A stretch of 64,000 bases of DNA from Rhizosphaericola mali. Lineage in GTDB: Bacteria; Bacteroidota; Bacteroidia; Chitinophagales; Chitinophagaceae. The stretch is taken from contig NZ_CP044016.1 in the NCBI RefSeq assembly GCF_004337365.2, positions 2,542,001 through 2,606,000 on the forward strand, read 5' to 3'. Positions within the stretch are counted from its first letter, which is position 1. The number at the start of each line of letters is the position of its first letter. The notes under the pieces were generated by a model. That model worked only from the letters and a program-made list of their open reading frames with translations. It had not been told where the DNA came from and made no database searches. The position numbers and the translations under genes are program-made. This document shows, piece after piece, positions 44,640 through 53,786 of this stretch.

Positions 44640-45530
44640 TCAAAATTTGCGCAAAATTTCTGTATCTATTTTATCTAAAAGTTTTTTTGATTTTTTAGAA
44701 TCAAATTTTCTTCCAAAAAAGGCATTAGTTTGTTTTACTTTTTCCCAATCAGATTCATTCAATATAGCGGGTCTAGTATTTTGATCATCACGTATATTCC
44801 AATCGAAATACCTAAAATTTTCCGAGTCAATTTGATCCTTAGTTCTTGTCTTATGTATTAAAGTTTGAAAAAACATTTCATCTGGTACGTAGGTTTTTTT
44901 AAATACAGAATACACCCAAGGATTCTTTTCTAAAAATGAAATAATATCTCTAAGAGTACTAGTAGGTAATGACCACCATTGAGAGCCAATACAAAATGGA
45001 AGTTTATCTACATCTAACTTCCTTTTTATTTTTAGTTTTTTTTGAATTGATATAATTCCTGAATTAAGATATCGTCCATATTTCTTTCTTACATTTAACG
45101 TATCCATGAAATAAAAATATCTTAACCTATCTAATCCACCATTGCCACCCCATTCACTCCAAGGTACTGGCAGCTTTTGATAACTAATAAAATTTTTACT
45201 TTTGTTCTCTTCGAAAAAATCAAATAAATGATCTATATTTTTTAGGGGATAATCAGAACCACTAATCAAATGTGCAAATTTGATTTCAGGATTTGTCAAT
45301 ATTTCAATTATAAAATCTATGGAATATTGAACCATATTCCACCCACCCCAATTTACATAGTATTTCTTACGCACGCTGACAACGCCAGGTTGATTAATTA
45401 AATCTTCAATTTCGATCTTAGATTTTTTATCAATAGCAATATAAATGAGAAAACGTTCATCAAAATAGCTAATCGTCTTCGTTAATAAGGGAAGATCTTT
45501 ATCCGCGATAATTATTATTGCATGCTTCAT
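44640..45530 (-). CDS. Beta-1,6-N-acetylglucosaminyltransferase-like protein (GT14, core-2/I-branching type)
   Basis: A 296-residue protein. HAIIIIADKDLPLLTKTISYFD with a following IAIDKKSK is the start of the bacterial GT14 group; FAHLISGSDYPLKN (about 85-98) is the conserved donor loop; FCIGSQWWSLP (about 158-168) and TYVPDEMFFQTL (about 188-199, with the catalytic-base Glu) complete the family pattern. In animals such enzymes branch O-glycans with GlcNAc; bacterial members are found in capsule loci and may transfer GlcNAc or xylose. A 114-base AT-rich gap precedes it. Confidence 0.78.
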   Translation of the reverse strand: MKHAIIIIADKDLPLLTKTISYFDERFLIYIAIDKKSKIEIEDLINQPGVVSVRKKYYVNWGGWNMVQYSIDFIIEILTNPEIKFAHLISGSDYPLKNIDHLFDFFEENKSKNFISYQKLPVPWSEWGGNGGLDRLRYFYFMDTLNVRKKYGRYLNSGIISIQKKLKIKRKLDVDKLPFCIGSQWWSLPTSTLRDIISFLEKNPWVYSVFKKTYVPDEMFFQTLIHKTRTKDQIDSENFRYFDWNIRDDQNTRPAILNESDWEKVKQTNAFFGRKFDSKKSKKLLDKIDTEILRKF

Positions 45531-45644
45531 TGCAGATTCTGTAATATTATTTGTAGTTCAATTCAAAACTTACGAATATGTAATAAATAATATATTTATA
45601 ATTAATCAATTATCATTACACTATACCTAAAATCAAATAGATAA

Positions 45645-46652
45645 TTAGCCTAAAGGAGATGCTCCAATGCTAACAAAATGATTTTGAAAATTTAACGTCC
45701 ATTTACGCCAACTTTCAGGGTTACATTTTACATCGCTAGCTTGCTCTAGAATATTATAAATTGAATCAATGGAATAATTTTCAGGAAAATTTTCTAAAAT
45801 ATTAAAATTGCCATTCAACCATTCTTCATTAATATAATAATTTACAAATGTCATACTAAAACCTATACTGTCTTTATATGCACCTGAGGCTGAAGTTAAA
45901 AACGTAGATCTTCCTGACTCGTTAATAAATTTAGTAAATTTATATGAAGAATGTTTTCGTTTCCATTCTGCAGCTTTACCTAATTGAATCATTTCTTCAA
46001 TTTTTGTCATATTTTTAGGCCATAGAAATAACCAATAATCTTTATTAAAAAAAACGCCCCCTACTTCATAATAGGTATATAACTGAAGAAAAAATGTACT
46101 TTTTATTAATTTCAACTTACTCAGAATTGAGTTTAAATAAAATCGATTTTTAACAATTTGTTCAGCCCATCTATTAACTGCAGGTATGATTTCTTCAATA
46201 CTTTCACTAAGTTTAATTCTAGTACCTACATTTGTATTCTCGTTCCCCCACCATCTAACTTTTAAAAGATTAACGTTATTTTCTTTCATTAATTTTTCAC
46301 AATCATCAACATTAATGTTCGCAGTTAGCCAAATATCATCTTCCCAAAGTAAAAAAATATCGCTTCCCTTTTCTATAGTTTCTCGCCAAAAAGACAATGG
46401 AATTGTATTCGTATAAACTTCTTTCCCAGTCCTAATGGCATTTTCAATTTCTTTGCTTTTCCTTTCCGCATCAACAGAATGATTGATAATGATATTAGGA
46501 TATTTTTTTTCTATTTTATTTAAATATTTTTCAGGAGTTCCATCATCCATAATTATGATTTGAAAATCTCCAGTTAGATATTTATAAATACTAAATAGAC
46601 ATCTATCTAAAAAATAAGGTCGATTAAATGATTTTATGTAAATATTTACCAT
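45645..46652 (-). CDS. Glycosyltransferase-like protein (GT-A fold)
   Basis: A 335-residue protein starting VNIYIKSFNRPYFLDRCLFSIY, with IIIMDDGTPEKYL (about 34-46) as the nucleotide motif and FLLWEDDIWLTAN (about 99-111) as DxD-like motif. The remainder (TYYEVGGVFFNKDYWLFLWP, ESGRSTFLTSASGAY) does not match a family I can name. ATG 46652 is used; an upstream in-frame TTG would add two residues. Position among glycosyltransferases supports a sugar-transfer role. It may be an unusual GT2 or an uncharacterised family. Confidence 0.62.
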   Translation of the reverse strand: MVNIYIKSFNRPYFLDRCLFSIYKYLTGDFQIIIMDDGTPEKYLNKIEKKYPNIIINHSVDAERKSKEIENAIRTGKEVYTNTIPLSFWRETIEKGSDIFLLWEDDIWLTANINVDDCEKLMKENNVNLLKVRWWGNENTNVGTRIKLSESIEEIIPAVNRWAEQIVKNRFYLNSILSKLKLIKSTFFLQLYTYYEVGGVFFNKDYWLFLWPKNMTKIEEMIQLGKAAEWKRKHSSYKFTKFINESGRSTFLTSASGAYKDSIGFSMTFVNYYINEEWLNGNFNILENFPENYSIDSIYNILEQASDVKCNPESWRKWTLNFQNHFVSIGASPLG

Positions 46653-46668
46653 ATGCAAAAAATTTCAA

Positions 46669-47700
46669 TTAAATACGTTTTCTCAATTTCAAAATAGACT
46701 TAACTAGCAATTTTCTACGATATTGTTTGGCCAAATAATAACAAATAGATTTTTTGTTCCAAAGAAATAATGATAACATTCTCCAAGAATATTTTTCACA
46801 ATTTTCATGCGTAAATACAACATACCAAAACCAAGATGCAGCCTCTTTAATCCCTTTATCATCATAAACCTTGGATGTTTCATTAATTTTAATAATCTTA
46901 ACTAATAAATCATCCATTCTTTTCATTTCAAAAATAGTGACCTTATCCAAAGACAATAAATACAAATATTCTTCAGTGACTTTGCTTACTTCAGTAACTT
47001 TCGATTTCTCCAAAAAATCATTCATAATTCGGATTCTCATCCGATTCATATTTTGGTATTGAGTTTTATTATTTTGCATTGACAGATTGTTGCCGTGCAT
47101 TCTATATCTCAACAAAACTTCACCAAGATTAGCAAGCTTACCAAATTGACTTATTTCGTACCACAAAGCATAGTCTTCTGTATGTAAATATTCTTTGGGA
47201 TATTCTAATTTGTTTTCAATTATGACACTATGACGTATAATCGCACTCGGATGATTAATGGCTGTATCAAAAAGCAATTTAGAGCGAATGGTAGCATCAT
47301 CGCCACCTCTTAAATCTTTGATACTATAATTTTCTGAAAAACGATTAATACTACACCCAGAAAGAACAATATCGGGATTTTTATCCATAAACGCAACTTG
47401 CGATTCAATTCGATTAGGCAAAGAAATATCATCTGCATCCATTCTAACAATATATGTTCCGTTGCAATGAAGAATTCCCTTGTTCAGCGTACGAATTATT
47501 TTCAAATTCTCCGAATTTTTAAATAGCTTTATTCTATTATCATTAATAGAATTGATAATACTAATCGTGTTATCTGTACTATAATCATCAATTATAATTA
47601 TTTCAAAATCTTGAAAAGTCTGATTTAAAATACTATTTAAAGATTCTAAAATAAATTTTTCTCCATTAAATACAGGTATCAAAACAGACACTTTGGGCAT
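46669..47700 (-). CDS. Glycosyltransferase family 2 protein
   Basis: A 343-residue GT-A enzyme. VSVLIPVFNGEKFILESLNSIL, IIDDYSTDNTI (about 36-46) and VRMDADDISLP (about 85-95) are the classical motifs, and YLHTEDYALWYEIS holds the ED base. Its tail is basic (QYRRKLLVKSILKLRKRI). It belongs to the same subgroup as the GT2 at 43610-44629. ATG 47700 is preferred to an in-frame TTG four codons earlier. It starts 15 bases after the polymerase gene stops. Confidence 0.83.
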   Translation of the reverse strand: MPKVSVLIPVFNGEKFILESLNSILNQTFQDFEIIIIDDYSTDNTISIINSINDNRIKLFKNSENLKIIRTLNKGILHCNGTYIVRMDADDISLPNRIESQVAFMDKNPDIVLSGCSINRFSENYSIKDLRGGDDATIRSKLLFDTAINHPSAIIRHSVIIENKLEYPKEYLHTEDYALWYEISQFGKLANLGEVLLRYRMHGNNLSMQNNKTQYQNMNRMRIRIMNDFLEKSKVTEVSKVTEEYLYLLSLDKVTIFEMKRMDDLLVKIIKINETSKVYDDKGIKEAASWFWYVVFTHENCEKYSWRMLSLFLWNKKSICYYLAKQYRRKLLVKSILKLRKRI

Positions 47701-47715
47701 ATAATATATCAATAA

Positions 47716-49041
47716 TTAAATTTGAGAAGTATTTAATTTTAGTTCAGCATCTTTTTTATGGATATTAAACATAAAAAACAATGCTAAATAATGCGTAAAT
47801 TCAGTAAATGATTTTAAATTGACAAATAACACCATCACTAAAAAATAGATAAAGAATGGTAAATAAAACTTAGTAATCTTATAAAAACTCTTCCAAATAA
47901 CCATAATTTCATAAACATAGAAGCTCAACATACCAAAAATACCAAAATAAAAAAGTAATCTAGCATATCCTACATCTGTTCGCATATAAAAATTACCTGT
48001 ACTAGTTGAATACATACCATCTCCAATTAACCAAGATTTGGAACTAGTAGGCCATATAGTTAACATCCAAGATAATAAATTAGAAGAGCCCGTTTGTAAC
48101 CCCTTCCCCTCTGATGCTGAATAAAATAACTCGAAACCATAATTCAATGTTCCTGTTTGACTAGCTACAAATTCAGGAAACAATGTTGCGGTTGTTATCA
48201 AAAGTATAACCCCTCCCAAAGCAATTTTTAAAATTCTAAATAAACCATCTTTCCAATATTGCCACTTAGGTTGCAAAGATGAAAAACTCCAAAAGCACAT
48301 TGCAATTAACCCACAGATTAAGGTAGTCCTAGCTTGAAACATTCCAAGTATAAATATGAAAATAAATAAAAAAGATAAGTATATTCTTAATTTAAAATTT
48401 ATTTTATATAAGATTGCATTCTTTAAAAGGATAGCGATTAAAAATAAACCAACACCATTAGCAACACCTAAATTCATAAAAAATGCTCCAAACCCCATAA
48501 AACGACCAGCTTCTTTTCTATTCAATTGCCCTAAGCCATCTCTTGTTTTGTTAAGGAGAAAAAATCTCAATTCGGTATTGAAATACATAGAAATGCCTAA
48601 TATTAATTGAAATAATACAACACCGATACAGTAATAAGCAATTATTTCAAAAGATAAATCTTCTCCGTAAATAAATTTTGCATATGAAAAAGTAAAAAAA
48701 CCACTAGACAACATAAGAACAGAAGTCGAAAAATAAACCAAAAATTGTTTATCATTAGTTCCATTATAATTCAATGATATTATAGAGATCAGAGAAATAA
48801 AGAGTAGAGGAATTGCTAATTGAATAATTCCTTTATTAATCAAAATTTCTTTGCCTTTCATAATATTAGCCAAAATCTTTACAACTAGTAATATCAATCC
48901 CAAAAATGAAATTACAACTCTGGATGATACAGGAAGAAAGACGAAATCAAGTGGATAAAACTGAATAAAAACAAGAATCCATAAAATTAAACGTTGGTAA
49001 TAGGGAACAACAGTAATTCTTTTGAAAAAATCTACATCCAT
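47716..49041 (-). CDS. O-antigen polymerase-like membrane protein (Wzy candidate)
   Basis: A 441-residue polytopic protein with about eleven to twelve hydrophobic helices and a long hydrophilic loop (about 300-350: FVASQTGTLNYGFELFYSASEGKG onwards). No strong family motif is visible, which is normal for Wzy. RTDVGYARLLFYFGIFGMLSFY after the loop is like the D-x-G-x-x-R/GxxG part of capsule polymerases such as EpsG/Wzy. The locus has no other polymerase, and all neighbours are glycosyltransferases, so Wzy is the best guess. Confidence 0.65.
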   Translation of the reverse strand: MDVDFFKRITVVPYYQRLILWILVFIQFYPLDFVFLPVSSRVVISFLGLILLVVKILANIMKGKEILINKGIIQLAIPLLFISLISIISLNYNGTNDKQFLVYFSTSVLMLSSGFFTFSYAKFIYGEDLSFEIIAYYCIGVVLFQLILGISMYFNTELRFFLLNKTRDGLGQLNRKEAGRFMGFGAFFMNLGVANGVGLFLIAILLKNAILYKINFKLRIYLSFLFIFIFILGMFQARTTLICGLIAMCFWSFSSLQPKWQYWKDGLFRILKIALGGVILLITTATLFPEFVASQTGTLNYGFELFYSASEGKGLQTGSSNLLSWMLTIWPTSSKSWLIGDGMYSTSTGNFYMRTDVGYARLLFYFGIFGMLSFYVYEIMVIWKSFYKITKFYLPFFIYFLVMVLFVNLKSFTEFTHYLALFFMFNIHKKDAELKLNTSQI

Positions 49042-49152
49042 CTTAAATCTTGACTTTTAGTTTCTTAAACTATAGTTTTCATTTACAAATTAGGTTATAA
49101 TTATATTTTACTCCAATTAAATCTTATCCTATTTATTAAATTCATATTTAAT

Positions 49153-50157
49153 TCAATTTAAGATATTTGTTTTGTATAATAAGAACAATAAAGATGGCGC
49201 GTGTTTAATCATTTCTAAATACATTGCACTTTTAAGCTTCCTCCTGCTAAATAGAAAACGAATATTTGAATAAGGTATTGCACGCCCCCATTTTTTATGA
49301 ATTTTCATCAATTTTCGGAAGTCACGTGTTCTCACAAAACATTCACGACTAAGTTGCATAGTCAAACCTGTTCTATAAGAGATAAAATACCCATACAAAT
49401 TATTTTGTTTTGAATTTTGATTAGAATAAATTCTTTTCTCTAATTTATTCAAAGACGGCACTACTTCATCTATTTGAGGATGAACACTTTGAGAGATCGA
49501 ACCATCTCTTAAAAAATATTTATATATAAAAATATTATCAAAAGATGCAACTTGTGAAGACTTTAGAATCAACTCAGGTAAAATTACAGCATCTTCCCAA
49601 ACCGATCCGTCTGTAAATTTTACATTCTCAAATAATGCTCTCTTAAATAAGAATTGCCATAAATAGCCTCCAATTTTACCGCTAAACAAAAATTCTAATG
49701 CTTTATTAGGCGAAAGAATATTAGGTAAAGATCCAGGAGGTCTCCACATTTTTAAATCATTTTCGTTACTATTTTTAAACCTTGCATTGAACAGATAAAT
49801 CTCTAATTGAGGTAAGTTAGTCATTGACTCAGTTATTTGTTTGATTGCATCTATTTCCAATTCGTCATCACTATCTACAAAAAAAATATATTCTCCTTTT
49901 GCATTTTCAATCCCTGTATTCCTAGCCTTAGATACTCCGCAGTTAGACGTATGATTTACAATTCGATAATTGATATGAAACTTAGCTTCTAATAAACCGT
50001 TAATTAATGAAATGGTATTATCTGTAGAACAATCATTAATAATCAACAATTCAAATTCTTTACACGATTGATTTATTATGGAATTTATACTTCTTTCAAT
50101 ATAGGCCTCCACATTATACACAGGAACAATTATAGATATTTTAAAGTCTTTATTCAT
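49153..50157 (-). CDS. Glycosyltransferase family 2 protein
   Basis: A 334-residue GT-A enzyme. ISIIVPVYNVEAYIERSINSI, IINDCSTDNTI (about 39-49) and IFFVDSDDELE (about 93-103) are present; GSVWEDAVILPELIL (about 181-195) holds the ED base region. A basic C-terminal part with hydrophobic end (APSLLFLLYKTNIL) may touch the membrane. This subgroup includes EpsJ- and WaaA-adjacent hexosyltransferases; donor unknown. AT-rich gaps of 111 and 67 bases flank it. Confidence 0.83.
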   Translation of the reverse strand: MNKDFKISIIVPVYNVEAYIERSINSIINQSCKEFELLIINDCSTDNTISLINGLLEAKFHINYRIVNHTSNCGVSKARNTGIENAKGEYIFFVDSDDELEIDAIKQITESMTNLPQLEIYLFNARFKNSNENDLKMWRPPGSLPNILSPNKALEFLFSGKIGGYLWQFLFKRALFENVKFTDGSVWEDAVILPELILKSSQVASFDNIFIYKYFLRDGSISQSVHPQIDEVVPSLNKLEKRIYSNQNSKQNNLYGYFISYRTGLTMQLSRECFVRTRDFRKLMKIHKKWGRAIPYSNIRFLFSRRKLKSAMYLEMIKHAPSLLFLLYKTNILN

Positions 50158-50224
50158 CTCTAAACATTGTATTAAATTGGGGACATTTTTTAATATCTAA
50201 TTTCTCCAAAAATTAACAAGAGTT

Positions 50225-51343
50225 TCAATTCAGAATTTTGGAAAGGATATCTTTAAAAATATCACCATTGATAATTCTCAATCGCATAGCCAAAACATTA
50301 CTTTTCATAGTTAAGTACGATTCTTTTGTAATCGTAAGATTATTTAGATCTTCTAAACTATCAACTAAAATTCCTAAATTATTTTTTTCTATAAATGTAG
50401 CAATACCTGCTTGTTTTGATGTAATAATTGGCAAACCCGAAGCTATATTGCATGAGAATTTATAAGGATTGTTATATTTCATATAGGTACCAAACATTCC
50501 TTCTAAATCTTTTATAGAATCACCATCCCAAACTAATCCAAAAGCAAATTTTGAGCCTTCCGTTATGATTTTATCAACCGCTAATTCCCCATAATAACTC
50601 AAATTTTGGGGATTATTTTTCAAATTATAATTTGGTCCATAAACATGAAAGTTGAAATTAGGTATATGATCTACATATTTTAAAAAGGAAGATTTCATCA
50701 AATTTCCGGCATAAAATACAGAGTATAAATCCTCTGGAATCTTATCAACGTATTCCAATTTATTTTCTTGCAATCTATAGTCAAAAATATCTAAGGAAAT
50801 ATATGTACAAGTGTCGCCCGTCGTTTTAAAATAATCAATCATTGCTTGATTATGAAGGATTACATAATCGAAGGATTTAATAAAATAACTCTCCTCTTCC
50901 TTTGTCAAATAGATTTTGTAACTACGATCTAATGTTTCGATATCATGAATAATAATAATCTTTTGCTTTAAATTTAAGTTGGGTAATCTTTTCAACAATA
51001 ATGTCAAAATTTCAGGTGCATGATCTCCATAAATAGGATACTGTACTAGTAAAACATCATCAAAAGTTAATGAGTCAAGGAAGGAAATTAATGTTCGTAT
51101 ATTTTTATTAATTGCCCATTTTTTTGATTTTTGTTCAAAAAATTTTCTTTTAAATCTACGCCAAATTTGAGTTTGCCTAATAATATTTAGTTTATTAAAA
51201 TGTAAATCCTCCATAGGTAAAACCTCCTTAAAACCCAATTCTTTCGCGCTAGCAATAATATCCCTTTTGGGCTTAACCATTGCACCATTTTCGGCATTTG
51301 TTCCTACCCATGGCGCAAAACTCAATATATATTTATTAGTCAT
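50225..51343 (-). CDS. Galactofuranosyltransferase-like protein (WbbI/WefF type)
   Basis: A 372-residue protein of GT-B appearance. The N-terminal half has VLLVQYPIYGDHAPEILTLLLK and IIIHDIETLDRSY, the second half SVFYAGNLMKSSFLK, FNFHVYGPNYN, FGLVWDGDSIKDLEGMFGTYMKYNNPYKF and IASGLPIITSKQAGIATFIEKNNLG. This set resembles beta-1,6-galactofuranosyltransferases such as WbbI of E. coli K-12 and the streptococcal nucleotide-sugar synthetase-like proteins. If true, UDP-Galf would be needed; no glf (UDP-galactopyranose mutase) is in the window. Family-level call moderate. Confidence 0.62.
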   Translation of the reverse strand: MTNKYILSFAPWVGTNAENGAMVKPKRDIIASAKELGFKEVLPMEDLHFNKLNIIRQTQIWRRFKRKFFEQKSKKWAINKNIRTLISFLDSLTFDDVLLVQYPIYGDHAPEILTLLLKRLPNLNLKQKIIIIHDIETLDRSYKIYLTKEEESYFIKSFDYVILHNQAMIDYFKTTGDTCTYISLDIFDYRLQENKLEYVDKIPEDLYSVFYAGNLMKSSFLKYVDHIPNFNFHVYGPNYNLKNNPQNLSYYGELAVDKIITEGSKFAFGLVWDGDSIKDLEGMFGTYMKYNNPYKFSCNIASGLPIITSKQAGIATFIEKNNLGILVDSLEDLNNLTITKESYLTMKSNVLAMRLRIINGDIFKDILSKILN

Positions 51344-51370
51344 TTTATTAATATATACAAATCAAAAGCT

Positions 51371-51400
51371 TAAAATTAGTGTAGTCTAACTTAGATCAAA
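51371..51400 (-). promoter_or_regulatory. Possible internal promoter in the second polysaccharide locus
   Basis: On the minus strand TTTG (51400-51397), an 18-base spacer and TAATTTTA (51378-51371, seven of eight to TAnnTTTG) precede the ATG at 51343 by about 30 bases. Confidence 0.3.
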
Positions 51401-51462
51401 CAACAAGTTCGAGACTTTTATATAATTTTCAAATTATATACCAATTATATTTCTGATAAGTT

Positions 51463-52431
51463 CTATGATATTTTATTTTTTAATACAAGAATAAATCGAG
51501 GAAATAATTTACATACACCTTGGAATAAAATCTTTGGAAACAATGTATAAAAGAAAAAATCATTTTTATAATATTTCCACAATATTTTAAAAGTTCCTTT
51601 CGTTTCAAACTGCCACCAACGTCTATCATAATTATAAATAAAAGTATTTTGCAACTCATTTGTAAAATGTAGCAATAAGTTTCTTTTATCAATGGAAAAT
51701 GTTCTTGCAGATATTTGACCTCTATATAAGTATGGTAGCATAATTTCATAATAATTATCCATATGTACTTCAAACCAATTATATCCACGACGTACACCAG
51801 TAGTATGTGCATTGTTATGATAAATCGGATAATTATAAACAACACATTTTTGAGAATTTGAAACTATCTGGTATGACCAATCATCTTGTTGGAGCATTAA
51901 ACTAAAGTATTTATCAAGGTCTTTAAGCTTATTAAAATCAATTGAAAATGCTCCAAAATTACTAATAAAAGTGACACAACCTGAGGTATTTTGGATATAC
52001 TCATTTAATGAATTACAATTTATTTTTTCTCTTTTTTTACTAATTCTTATAGTATTTCCTGTGAAAAAAATAGGAATACCTGTATTTAAATTTTCCCGAA
52101 TATCATTTTTAATTCTATTTAAGGAACCTTCTGTAAACGAATTATAATCGTTTTGCAACTTAAGATAGTGGCCATTTCCATAAGATAATGCGATTTGAAA
52201 ATTTCGGTCTCTAACATTCTCCGAATTTCGGTAATAAGACACATTAGGATATTGATCTACAATAGGCTTTAGTAGATCTTGTGTATTATCGGTAGAACAA
52301 TTATCTGAAATAATCAATTCAACATCTTGATCAAAACCTTCATCTTCGACTATTTTGGTCACCGTTTCAATTACAGTAATCGCTCTATTGTAAGTTGGAA
52401 TACAAATCGACAAAAGATATTTCTTCTCCAT
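51463..52431 (-). CDS. Glycosyltransferase family 2 protein, candidate transferase for the dideoxysugar
   Basis: A 322-residue GT-A enzyme. SICIPTYNRAITVIETVTKIV and IISDNCSTDNTQ (about 39-50) are typical; in place of a clear DxD it has YLKLQNDYNSF (about 90-100), as in the abequosyltransferase-like/RfbV group whose members read xLxNDD or similar. It ends with basic and hydrophobic residues. It follows rfbH directly (27 bases), the usual place for the transferase that uses the CDP-dideoxyhexose made by the cluster. That pairing is inference. Confidence 0.75.
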   Translation of the reverse strand: MEKKYLLSICIPTYNRAITVIETVTKIVEDEGFDQDVELIISDNCSTDNTQDLLKPIVDQYPNVSYYRNSENVRDRNFQIALSYGNGHYLKLQNDYNSFTEGSLNRIKNDIRENLNTGIPIFFTGNTIRISKKREKINCNSLNEYIQNTSGCVTFISNFGAFSIDFNKLKDLDKYFSLMLQQDDWSYQIVSNSQKCVVYNYPIYHNNAHTTGVRRGYNWFEVHMDNYYEIMLPYLYRGQISARTFSIDKRNLLLHFTNELQNTFIYNYDRRWWQFETKGTFKILWKYYKNDFFFYTLFPKILFQGVCKLFPRFILVLKNKIS

Positions 52432-52458
52432 GAATCACCTAAGGTTTTTTTATTAGGA

Positions 52459-53763
52459 TTAAGCATTGATATACTCCTTGATAACATCCAATATATAATC
52501 GTAATGAGATTCGTTCAATCCCGGCCATACACCCAACCAAAAAGATTGATTCATCACAATATCCGTATTTTCCAGAGTACCAATTGTTCTATGTTCAATA
52601 TTGCTATAGGCTGGTTGGCGAAGAATGTTACCACCGAAAAGCAAACGCGTTCCGATTTTTTTCTCCTCTAGATGTTGCACAAGCATATGCCTATCATTGG
52701 CATCACCTTCACGCAAAGTCAACAAAAATCCAAACCAAGAAGGGTCACTGTTAGGCGTTGCTTCTGGCAATATGAATATTTCTTCTACTTCTTTCATACG
52801 CTCATACAACGCTTTGTAGTTTTCTCTTCTACGCTGTACGAAATGATCGATTTTCTTAAATTGAGAAAGACCAAATGCCGCCTGCATATCCGTCACCTTC
52901 ACGTTAAATCCAATATGCGAATACGTGTATTTATGATCATATCCGAATGGTAAAGAACCCAATTGTTGAGAAAAACGACAATTGCAGGTATTGTCTCTAC
53001 CTGGTTCACAATAACAATCGCGTCCCCAATCACGGAAGCTTTCTGCAATCTTCATCAATATAGGGTTATTGATCAATACCGCACCGCCCTCTCCCATTGT
53101 TATATGGTGTGCTGGATAAAATGAGAAAGTAGAAATATCTCCAAAAGTGCCCGTTTTTTTGCCATTGTAAGTTGCGCCTAATGAATCACAATCATCCTCC
53201 ACAACCCAAAGATTATATTTTTTGGCTACGCGCATTACTTCATCCAGATCAAAAGGATTTCCCAAGGAATGAGCAATCATAATCGCTTTTGTTTTGGGAG
53301 AAACCGCTTTTTCTATATCTTCTGATTTGATATTGTGTGTTGCTATATCAATATCTACAAATACTGGGATCGCACCAAACTGAATCATCGGATTGACCGT
53401 CGTAGGAAATCCCGCCGCTACGGTAATAATTTCGTCTCCAGGTTTTACCGCTCTATCGCCCAATTTGGGTGAAGTCAATGCATAAAATGCGACAAGATTG
53501 GCAGAGGAACCAGAATTGACCAACAACGCTTTGGGCGCTTTGAAATATTTGGCAAATTCACTTTCAAAATCTCGTGCAAATCTTCCAGCGGTCAACCAGC
53601 CATCCAATGTAGCATCTACACCTAATAGAATATCTTCTTCATCCAAGACTTTTCCTGTTACAGGAATATAAGATTCTCCTGGGATGATTTCTTTTTTAAT
53701 ATTTTTTGCTATAACGGATCCCAACTGTTGTTGTAGTTGGGCGTCAATATTTTTGTATTCCAT
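52459..53763 (-). CDS. rfbH: CDP-4-keto-6-deoxyglucose 3-dehydrase (E1), RfbH/DdhC
   Basis: A 434-residue PMP- and [2Fe-2S]-dependent enzyme of the DegT fold. [17 protein letters not shown] places His220 where aminotransferases have the PLP lysine; this exact change is what turns the fold into the 3-dehydrase. The cysteine-rich stretch [16 protein letters not shown] (about 252-267) supplies cluster ligands, and [17 protein letters not shown] follows as in all RfbH proteins. With an E3 reductase it removes the C3 hydroxyl of CDP-4-keto-6-deoxyglucose. Colitose-type ColD is excluded by the missing context and by the CDP-sugar neighbours. Confidence 0.93.
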   Translation of the reverse strand: MEYKNIDAQLQQQLGSVIAKNIKKEIIPGESYIPVTGKVLDEEDILLGVDATLDGWLTAGRFARDFESEFAKYFKAPKALLVNSGSSANLVAFYALTSPKLGDRAVKPGDEIITVAAGFPTTVNPMIQFGAIPVFVDIDIATHNIKSEDIEKAVSPKTKAIMIAHSLGNPFDLDEVMRVAKKYNLWVVEDDCDSLGATYNGKKTGTFGDISTFSFYPAHHITMGEGGAVLINNPILMKIAESFRDWGRDCYCEPGRDNTCNCRFSQQLGSLPFGYDHKYTYSHIGFNVKVTDMQAAFGLSQFKKIDHFVQRRRENYKALYERMKEVEEIFILPEATPNSDPSWFGFLLTLREGDANDRHMLVQHLEEKKIGTRLLFGGNILRQPAYSNIEHRTIGTLENTDIVMNQSFWLGVWPGLNESHYDYILDVIKEYINA

Positions 53764-53786
53764 GTCTGTGTTTATAATAATTTATT